Source: Pseudomonas serbica (GTDB lineage Bacteria > Pseudomonadota > Gammaproteobacteria > Pseudomonadales > Pseudomonadaceae). Taken from it: 64,000 nt of DNA. A program made the position numbers and the translations under genes. Shown piece after piece: positions 58,043-64,000 of this stretch. Each line of letters begins with the position of its first letter. Position 1 is the stretch's first letter. Below the pieces are notes generated by a model. It searched no databases, was not told the DNA's origin, and was given only the letters and a program-made list of their open reading frames with translations. The stretch is taken from NCBI RefSeq assembly GCF_028823535.1, contig NZ_JAQIYM010000003.1, positions 1 to 64,000 on the forward strand, given 5' to 3'.

Positions 58043-59044
58043 TTATTGACCCAACTTCAGGCGAGCAGTCTCGCCACTGGTGAACGGAGCGACATTGACC
58101 GCCTGACCGTTGTAGCTGACCTGCGCGCCACGGGCGTAGCCCAGGCGTACGGAAAACGGCGGCTTGCCACTGAGGGAAACGCTTTCGCCTTTACGCTTTA
58201 GACCGCTCAACAGCACCTTGCCGGCGCCGTCGGTCACTTGAGTCCAGCAATCGGCCGTGAACTGCAATTGCACCTGGCCTTGGCCCGCCACCGCAGGCGC
58301 TGCTGGAGCCGTAGCGGTTGGCGCTGGCGCAGCTGGAGCAACCGGTGCAGTCACCGTCGGTACCGCAACGGCTGGAGCAGCCGGGGCTGGCGTTGCAGGT
58401 GTGGCGTCGATCGGAGCGGTAGCGGGCGCAACGGGCGCTGGCGTTTCAGCCGGTGCCTGGGTCGCGGTGTCGGCCTGCGGCAATGCCAGGGCCGTTGCAT
58501 TATCAGTCTGACCTTCCGCGACAGCCTGGTCTTCCGGCTCGTCCAGCGGATGAATCTGGGTGGTGCCGTCGGCGCCTTCGACTTCAACGTGTTCCGGGCT
58601 GAGGCTGATCAGGTCCTTGGTGCGCTGCGAGGTCTGGTCCTGCCACCAGACGAAACCGCCACCCACCACGGCCACCAGCAACAACAGGCTGACAATACGC
58701 AAGATGGTGTGGGACACACGCACGGGCTCTTCGATACGACCCAGGCTGTGCACATTACTGCCCTTGGAGTCGGTACCGGTGGATTGGTCGAATTGCTGGA
58801 CCAGGACGGCCTGGTCCATGCCGAGCAACTTGGCATAGGCGCGAATATAGCCCCGAGCGAAGGTATGCCCTGGCAGCTTGTCGAAATCACCGGCTTCCAG
58901 ATTGCTCAGGGAGCCGACGGTAAGGTTGAGCTTGAGGGCCACTTCGGCCAGCGACCAGCCATTGCTTTCGCGGGCCTGGCGCAGGGTCTCACCGGGGTTA
59001 ACGCGATTCGCTGCTACAACTTCGGGATGCGCCGCTTTCATCAT
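58043..59044 (-). CDS. rodZ: RodZ family helix-turn-helix membrane protein
   Basis: RodZ links MreB to the membrane in rod-shape control. 333 residues: cytoplasmic HTH (about 17-80, SLAEVALKLNLTVGSLSNLE), one transmembrane helix (about 112-132), a long Pro/Ala/Thr-rich low-complexity linker (about 185-255) and a C-terminal DUF4115 periplasmic domain (VQLQFTADCWTQVTDGAGK...). Its ATG overlaps the pilF stop by four bases (ATGA). A second ATG one codon in is also possible. Confidence 0.94.
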   Translation of the reverse strand: MMKAAHPEVVAANRVNPGETLRQARESNGWSLAEVALKLNLTVGSLSNLEAGDFDKLPGHTFARGYIRAYAKLLGMDQAVLVQQFDQSTGTDSKGSNVHSLGRIEEPVRVSHTILRIVSLLLLVAVVGGGFVWWQDQTSQRTKDLISLSPEHVEVEGADGTTQIHPLDEPEDQAVAEGQTDNATALALPQADTATQAPAETPAPVAPATAPIDATPATPAPAAPAVAVPTVTAPVAPAAPAPTATAPAAPAVAGQGQVQLQFTADCWTQVTDGAGKVLLSGLKRKGESVSLSGKPPFSVRLGYARGAQVSYNGQAVNVAPFTSGETARLKLGQ

Positions 59045-59799
59045 TGCTCCGACAGGTATTGCTGATATTCCGGTGTACCGGGATAGAGTCGTTTTAATTG
59101 CAGGCCAGCACTGGCCGCCTTGTCGCGATCATCAAACACTTTTGCCAGGCGAATGCCGAGCAATAGACTACGTGCATTTTGCTCGGCAAGCAGGCTAAAA
59201 CGATCGTAATAGTCACGCGCGGGCACATAATGCCTGTCTTCGTAAGACAACTCAGCCATTTCCAGCAATGCCCGAGGTTGTTGTCGGTTCAAGCGCAGGG
59301 CTTTTTCCAGTTGTTGCTGGGCCAACTCGCGCTGGCCAAGCATCGCGGCCGTCATGCCCAGGTTCTCGAATACGCGCGAACGCTCAGGATACAGGGTATC
59401 GGCGGCGGCCTGTTCGAAGCGCTCGTAGGCTTCCTTGTAACGTTTTTGCTCGAAAAGAAAACTGCCATAGTTGTTGAGGGTTCGCGCATCGGCGGGGCGG
59501 GAAGACAGTGCCTTGCGAAAATGCTGGTCAGCCAGGTCGGGCTCCATTTCGGCCTGGAACACCAGCCCCAGCGCCGCATTGGCGTCCGGGTCCGCGGCGT
59601 CCAGCTCCAGCGCCTTCTTCAAGGGCACCTTGGCGCGCTCGGTCATGCCTTGTTGCAAATAACCGATGCCCAGTTGCACGTAGGCATCGCGCGCCTCGTC
59701 ACGGCCCTTGCTGGTCTTCATCGGGTTGTAGTCGCCCGAGAGCACACAGCCAGCACAGAGGCTGGCCAATAGCAAAAGCAGCGCAAAGCGCAGGGACAT
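59041..59799 (-). CDS. pilF: Type IV pilus biogenesis lipoprotein PilF/PilW
   Basis: 252 residues with a lipoprotein signal (LLASLCAGCVLSGDYN, lipobox Cys about 18) and six TPR-type repeats (about 35-230). PilF is the pilotin that moves the PilQ secretin to the outer membrane. It lies between rlmN and rodZ, the usual Pseudomonas order, and overlaps rodZ. Confidence 0.94.
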   Translation of the reverse strand: MSLRFALLLLLASLCAGCVLSGDYNPMKTSKGRDEARDAYVQLGIGYLQQGMTERAKVPLKKALELDAADPDANAALGLVFQAEMEPDLADQHFRKALSSRPADARTLNNYGSFLFEQKRYKEAYERFEQAAADTLYPERSRVFENLGMTAAMLGQRELAQQQLEKALRLNRQQPRALLEMAELSYEDRHYVPARDYYDRFSLLAEQNARSLLLGIRLAKVFDDRDKAASAGLQLKRLYPGTPEYQQYLSEQ

Positions 59800-59815
59800 A
59801 GAGATCCTCTCTTGA

Positions 59816-60958
59816 TTACTTCGCAGCGTTCGACGCCATATCGTTGTCGGCGCTCAGTTCACGCACGGCGATATAACGTTCGCTGCGACGGGTGCGATCC
59901 AGCACCTGTCCTACCAACTGGCCACAGGCCGCATCGATGTCTTCACCACGGGTGGTGCGGACAGTGACGTTGAAACCGGCATGATGAAGCTGATCCTGGA
60001 AGCGACGAATCGCGTTGTTGCTTGGCCGCTCGTAACCGGAGTGCGGGAACGGGTTGAACGGGATCAGGTTGATCTTGCACGGGATGTTCTTGAGCAGCTC
60101 GATCATTTCAACGGCGTGCTCGACCTTGTCGTTCACGTCCTTGAGCAAGGTGTACTCGATGGTCAGCACGCGCTTTTCGCCCAGGGACGACATGTAGCGC
60201 TGGCACGACTCGAGGAGCATCTTAAGCGGATACTTCTTGTTGATCGGCACCAATTGGTTACGCAATGCGTCATTCGGTGCGTGCAGGGACAACGCCAGGG
60301 AGACGTCGATGTGCTTGGACAGCTCATCGATCATCGGTACCACGCCGGAGGTCGACAGGGTCACGCGGCGCTTGGAAATGCCGTAGCCCAGGTCGTCCAT
60401 CATCAGGTGCATGGCCGCGATGACGTTGTCGAAGTTCAGCAGCGGCTCACCCATGCCCATCATCACCACGTTGGTGATGGCACGGTCGACGGTCGCCGGG
60501 ACGCTGCCAAAGGATTTGTTGGCAATCCACACCTGGCCGATGACTTCGGCGGCGGTGAGGTTGCTATTGAAGCCTTGCTTGCCGGTGGAGCAGAAACTGC
60601 AATCCAGGGCACAGCCTGCCTGGGACGAAACGCACAAGGTACCGCGCTTGCCCTGGGGAATGTACACGGTCTCGACGCAGCTGCCGGACGCCACGCGCAC
60701 CACCCACTTACGGGTGCCGTCGCTGGAGATGTCCTCGCTGACCACTTCCGGACCACGGACCTCAGCAACAGCCTTGAGCTTTTCGCGCAAGGCCTTGCTG
60801 ACGTTCGTCATGGCGTCGAAATCATCGACGCCAAAGTGGTGAATCCATTTCATTACCTGACCGGCACGGAAACGCTTCTCCCCGATTGAGTCGAAGAATT
60901 TTTCCATTTCCTGTTGAGTCAGACCCAGCAGGTTGGTTTTTACAGTCGATGTAGTCAT
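59816..60958 (-). CDS. rlmN: Dual-specificity rRNA/tRNA methyltransferase RlmN
   Basis: A radical SAM enzyme that makes m2A2503 in 23S rRNA and m2A37 in some tRNAs. 380 residues; [4Fe-4S] motif Cys116-x3-Cys120-x2-Cys123 ([10 protein letters not shown]), with the conserved Cys109 before it and the methyl-carrying Cys345 (DIDAACGQL) near the end. [10 protein letters not shown] and LSLHAPND are also family motifs. It lies 28 bases downstream of ndk. Confidence 0.97.
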   Translation of the reverse strand: MTTSTVKTNLLGLTQQEMEKFFDSIGEKRFRAGQVMKWIHHFGVDDFDAMTNVSKALREKLKAVAEVRGPEVVSEDISSDGTRKWVVRVASGSCVETVYIPQGKRGTLCVSSQAGCALDCSFCSTGKQGFNSNLTAAEVIGQVWIANKSFGSVPATVDRAITNVVMMGMGEPLLNFDNVIAAMHLMMDDLGYGISKRRVTLSTSGVVPMIDELSKHIDVSLALSLHAPNDALRNQLVPINKKYPLKMLLESCQRYMSSLGEKRVLTIEYTLLKDVNDKVEHAVEMIELLKNIPCKINLIPFNPFPHSGYERPSNNAIRRFQDQLHHAGFNVTVRTTRGEDIDAACGQLVGQVLDRTRRSERYIAVRELSADNDMASNAAK

Positions 60959-60986
60959 GGATTCACCTTCACTCTTAAGCCAATGC

Positions 60987-61412
60987 TTAGCGAGTGGTTA
61001 CTTCAGTAGCTGCGAAGAAGTATGCGATTTCGCGAGCGGCAGCGGCTTCGGAGTCCGAACCGTGTACGGCGTTGGCGTCGATCGATTCAGCGAAGTCAGC
61101 ACGGATGGTGCCGGCAGCCGCTTCTTTAGGGTTGGTAGCGCCCATCAGCTCACGGTTGCGAGCGATAGCGTTTTCGCCTTCCAGAACCTGAACAACCACT
61201 GGACCGGAGGTCATGAAAGCAACCAGGTCGCCGAAGAAACCGCGCTCGCTGTGCTCAGCGTAGAAGCCTTCGGCTTCTGCTTTGGACAGTTGCTTCAGTT
61301 TCGAAGCTACAACGCGCAGGCCAGCGTCTTCGAAGCGAGTGGTGATCTTGCCGATCACGTTTTTAGCAACGGCGTCAGGCTTGATGATGGAGAAAGTACG
61401 TTGAACAGCCAT
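60987..61412 (-). CDS. ndk: Nucleoside diphosphate kinase
   Basis: 141 residues, full length. The phosphorylated His117 is in [12 protein letters not shown], and [13 protein letters not shown] and RELMGATNP are conserved. It balances NTP and dNTP pools. GGAG lies before the ATG. A terminator stands between it and iscX, so it probably has its own promoter. Confidence 0.99.
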   Translation of the reverse strand: MAVQRTFSIIKPDAVAKNVIGKITTRFEDAGLRVVASKLKQLSKAEAEGFYAEHSERGFFGDLVAFMTSGPVVVQVLEGENAIARNRELMGATNPKEAAAGTIRADFAESIDANAVHGSDSEAAAAREIAYFFAATEVTTR

Positions 61413-61440
61413 GGTGTAACTCCAGAAACGGTAATTTGCG

Positions 61441-61471
61441 AAAAATTAAACCCGCGAATTATACGCGGGTT
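61441..61471 (-). terminator. Intrinsic terminator after iscX, with a TATAAT in the loop
   Basis: AACCCGCG pairs with CGCGGGTT; on the minus strand TTTAATTTTT follows. The loop reads TATAATT on that strand, which could serve as -10 of the ndk promoter with TTAGGC 18 bases upstream. Confidence 0.75.
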
Positions 61472-61500
61472 CTTGGGTATTGCCTAACCTGCAGCGTGGC

Positions 61501-61701
61501 TCAGTCGCGTTCTTCGATCCAGTGGGCCTGAATGGCCTCCAGGACCTTTTCGCCACAATGCTCAGGCTTGTCGTCGAATTCGGGCAATTCCATCACCCAT
61601 TTACGCAGATCGACGAAGTTGACCGACATAGGGTCAACATCAGGCTTGCTTTCAGCCAGCTGAATCGCGATTTCCAGCACATCAGTCCACTTGAGACTCA
61701 T
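61501..61701 (-). CDS. iscX: Fe-S cluster assembly protein IscX (YfhJ)
   Basis: 66 residues beginning MSLKWTDVLEIAIQLAE. A small acidic winged-helix protein that binds IscS and iron, modulating cluster assembly. LAESKPDVDPMSVNFVDLRK and a C-terminal WIEERD are family hallmarks. Last gene of the visible isc segment. Confidence 0.96.
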   Translation of the reverse strand: MSLKWTDVLEIAIQLAESKPDVDPMSVNFVDLRKWVMELPEFDDKPEHCGEKVLEAIQAHWIEERD

Positions 61702-61715
61702 GACAATTCCTTGGA

Positions 61716-62057
61716 TCAGTGCGGCGCTTCGGCTGCGTGGTTGAGCGAGTACTTCGGAATTTCGACGGTCAGGTCTTCGGTGCCGACCTTGGCCTGGCAG
61801 GCCAGGCGGGACACAGGCTCCAGACCCCAGGCCCGATCAAGATAGTCCTCTTCCAGCTCGTCCGCTTCTTCCAGCGAGTCAAAACCCTCGCGAATCAGGC
61901 AGTGACAAGTGGTGCAGGCGCAGACGCCGCCGCAAGCGCTTTCCATCTCGATGTGGTGCTCATGGGCCAGTTCGAGGATGGAAATACCCGGCTCAGCCTC
62001 CACGACCATGCCATCCGGGCAAAACTTTTCGTGTGGCAGAAAAATGACCTGCGGCAT
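61716..62057 (-). CDS. fdx: ISC-system [2Fe-2S] ferredoxin
   Basis: 113 residues, adrenodoxin-like. Cluster Cys are 42, 48, 51 and 87 (SACGGVCACTTCHCL and RLACQAKV). It supplies electrons for Fe-S assembly on IscU. It starts two bases after the hscA stop and is followed by iscX after 14 bases. Confidence 0.97.
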   Translation of the reverse strand: MPQVIFLPHEKFCPDGMVVEAEPGISILELAHEHHIEMESACGGVCACTTCHCLIREGFDSLEEADELEEDYLDRAWGLEPVSRLACQAKVGTEDLTVEIPKYSLNHAAEAPH

Positions 62058-62059
62058 CG

Positions 62060-63922
62060 TTATTCCTCAATCTCATTCAGGTTGCGCCCCGCCAGCGCGG
62101 CTTTCACCGTCGAGTCCAGGCGGCGGGCAGCAAAGGCGTCGGTCACTTGCGACAGACGCTTGGTCTGCTGCTCGATGGCGAAACCATCGGTACCTTTCAT
62201 CAGTTCGGTCAATTCCTGCACCTGCAGGTCGATGACCATGCGCTCGTCAGCGTCGAGCAGTCGCTCGCCGTCGGCCTCCAGCGCAGCCTGCACCGCCTCG
62301 ATCAGGCGCTGGGCGTCGACCTGTTGCTCGCGCAGCACGCGGGCAACCTTGTCGTCGTTGGCGTGCTGGAACGAATCCTTGAGCATCTTGGCGATTTCGC
62401 CGTCGGTCAGGCCGTAGGACGGCTTGACCTGGATGCTGGCTTCCACACCCGAACCCAGTTCGCGGGCGGAAACACTGAGCAAGCCATCGGCATCGACCTG
62501 GAAGGTCACGCGAATCTTCGCCGCACCGGCCACCATCGCCGGAATACCGCGCAATTCGAAGCGCGCCAGGGAACGGCAGTCGCTGATCAGCTCGCGCTCG
62601 CCCTGCAACACGTGGATCGCCATGGCCGACTGGCCGTCTTTGTACGTAGTGAAGTCCTGGGCGCGAGCGACGGGGATGGTGGTGTTGCGTGGAATCACCT
62701 TCTCCATCAGGCCGCCCATGGTTTCCAGGCCCAGGGACAACGGAATCACGTCCAGCAACAGCAATTCATCGCCGTCGCGCTTGTTGCCAGCCAGGGTATC
62801 GGCCTGGATCGCGGCACCGATGGCCACCACTTGATCCGGGTCGATTTCAGTCAGGGGCTGGCGACCGAAGGCTTCCGCCACGGCTTCGCGAACACGTGGT
62901 ACGCGAGTCGAACCGCCAACCATGACCACCGCATGCACGTCTTCCAGCTCGACACCGGAATCACGTACCGCGCGGCGGCAGGCTTTCAGGCTGCGGGCGA
63001 CCATCGGCTCGATCAACGCGTCGAAGGCTTCGCGGGTCAGTTCGGCTTTCCAGTCGCCGTGAACCACTTCGACCGACGAGGCATTGGTCAGCGCTTCTTT
63101 GGCCGCGCAGGCGGTTTGCAGCAGTTGACGCTGCGCACCCGGATCGAGATCGGCGGACAGGCCGGCGCTCTCGATGATCCAGCCAGCGATCGCGTGGTCG
63201 AAGTCATCGCCGCCCAGGGCGCTGTCGCCACCGGTAGCCAGTACCTCGAAGACACCGCCGGTCAGGCGCAGAATCGAAATATCGAAAGTGCCGCCGCCCA
63301 GGTCATAAATGGCCACCAGGCCTTCGGCGTGCTGATCCAGACCATAAGCCACAGCGGCCGCAGTCGGCTCATTGAGCAAGCGCAACACGTTCAGGCCGGC
63401 CAGCTTGGCCGCGTCCTTGGTGGCTTGGCGCTGGGCGTCGTCGAAATAGGCCGGAACGGTGATCACCGCGCCCACCAGCTCGCCGCCCAGGGTCGCTTCA
63501 GCACGCTGACGCAGGACCTTGAGGATGTCGGCGGAGACTTCCACCGGGCTTTTCGGGCCCTGGATGGTGTCGATGAACGGCATGTGCGACTCGCCACCGA
63601 CAAAGCGGTACGGCAGTTGGTCACCCAGCTGCTTGACGTCGGACAGACCACGACCCATCAAGCGCTTGACCGACAGCACGGTGTTCAGGGGATCGGTGGC
63701 GGCAGCCAGCTTGGCGGATTCGCCAACCTCGACGCGATCGGCGTGATAGCGCACGGCGGACGGCAGGATAACCTGCCCTTGTGCGTCAGCCAGGGGCTCG
63801 GAAAGACCACTGCGCAATGCAGCGACCAGCGAATTGGTAGTGCCCAAGTCGATCCCCACAGCCAGACGACGCTGGTGCGGTTGAGGACTTTGGCCGGGTT
63901 CGGCGATCTGCAGTAGGGCCAT
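62060..63922 (-). CDS. hscA: Fe-S assembly Hsp70 chaperone HscA
   Basis: A specialised Hsp70 that with HscB promotes cluster transfer from IscU. 620 residues: nucleotide-binding domain (about 18-385, [45 protein letters not shown]) and substrate domain with a linker [14 protein letters not shown]. The C-terminal helical lid follows and ends EIEE. Shorter than DnaK with no acidic EEVD-like tail, as usual for HscA. Confidence 0.98.
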   Translation of the reverse strand: MALLQIAEPGQSPQPHQRRLAVGIDLGTTNSLVAALRSGLSEPLADAQGQVILPSAVRYHADRVEVGESAKLAAATDPLNTVLSVKRLMGRGLSDVKQLGDQLPYRFVGGESHMPFIDTIQGPKSPVEVSADILKVLRQRAEATLGGELVGAVITVPAYFDDAQRQATKDAAKLAGLNVLRLLNEPTAAAVAYGLDQHAEGLVAIYDLGGGTFDISILRLTGGVFEVLATGGDSALGGDDFDHAIAGWIIESAGLSADLDPGAQRQLLQTACAAKEALTNASSVEVVHGDWKAELTREAFDALIEPMVARSLKACRRAVRDSGVELEDVHAVVMVGGSTRVPRVREAVAEAFGRQPLTEIDPDQVVAIGAAIQADTLAGNKRDGDELLLLDVIPLSLGLETMGGLMEKVIPRNTTIPVARAQDFTTYKDGQSAMAIHVLQGERELISDCRSLARFELRGIPAMVAGAAKIRVTFQVDADGLLSVSARELGSGVEASIQVKPSYGLTDGEIAKMLKDSFQHANDDKVARVLREQQVDAQRLIEAVQAALEADGERLLDADERMVIDLQVQELTELMKGTDGFAIEQQTKRLSQVTDAFAARRLDSTVKAALAGRNLNEIEE

Positions 63923-63973
63923 CGTTATCAGGACTTATCTGTATATCAAGCGTGCGACCGGAGCGGCACTGGG

Positions 63974-64000
63974 TTAATCGTCGAGGCGCTCTTCCAGCTG
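63974..64000 (-). CDS. hscB: Co-chaperone HscB, 3' end only (partial)
   Basis: Reading the minus strand from the window edge gives QLEERLDD and a TAA stop at 63974-63976. This matches the C-terminal end expected for the J-protein HscB, always upstream of hscA. The remaining codons are outside the window. Confidence 0.75.
   Translation of the reverse strand, partial: QLEERLDD

Noticed and set aside
62147..63916. 589-codon plus-strand open frame opposite hscA
   Set aside because: Antisense shadow of hscA without any family similarity.

Overview
The window is chromosomal DNA of a Pseudomonas, most likely of the P. fluorescens group. The basis is the GC-rich coding sequence with Pseudomonas gene orders that I recognise (xerD-dsbC-hom-thrC; rpsP-rimM-trmD-rplS next to ffh; tadA/multicopper oxidase/guaA/guaB/xseA; hscB-hscA-fdx-iscX-ndk-rlmN-pilF-rodZ-ispG-hisS-yfgM-bamB-der) and many intergenic REP pairs of the kind common in this group. 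No prophage, insertion sequence, integron, CRISPR array, rRNA or tRNA gene was seen.

Layout: 1-12.1 kb is the most strain-variable stretch: an APC permease, a 61-residue small protein, Tat-exported OpgD, an old-yellow-enzyme reductase, RecJ, a YaeQ protein, a CaiB-type CoA-transferase, a periplasmic solute-binding-like protein, a DUF3509 protein and a BvgS-like sensor that stops after its PAS domain. 12.2-17 kb holds thrC, hom, dsbC and xerD (minus strand). 17-24.9 kb holds a Na+/H+ antiporter, the rpsP-rimM-trmD-rplS ribosome operon, ffh, a CcsA-like membrane protein and a CorC/HlyC protein. 25-31.2 kb holds an MFS transporter, purT, a VUT-family transporter, a DUF1289 protein, a gamma-carbonic anhydrase, two NUDIX hydrolases and an L,D-transpeptidase.

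31.2-36.9 kb is a proteolysis-flavoured neighbourhood: the Lon-family protease AsrA behind a near-consensus heat-shock (RpoH) promoter, a chagasin-type protease-inhibitor lipoprotein, a YhhN protein and a LasB-like M4 metalloprotease that keeps its zinc ligands but has lost several second-shell residues. 36.9-48 kb holds cmoA-cmoB, tadA, a multicopper oxidase, guaB-guaA, a zinc-ribbon protein, a TauE/SafE gene relic, xseA, an M23 peptidase and an unknown small protein. 48-52 kb holds leuA with a probable leader peptide and a transaminase/omega-amidase pair. 52-64 kb is the der-to-hscB block of translation, envelope, isoprenoid and Fe-S assembly genes; only the last eight codons and stop of hscB fall in the window.

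Most of the window is conserved core genome. I found no obviously new multi-gene system. The points most worth a second look are the altered LasB-like protease, the leuA leader, the truncated sensor, the asrA promoter, the TauE relic and the three REP families.
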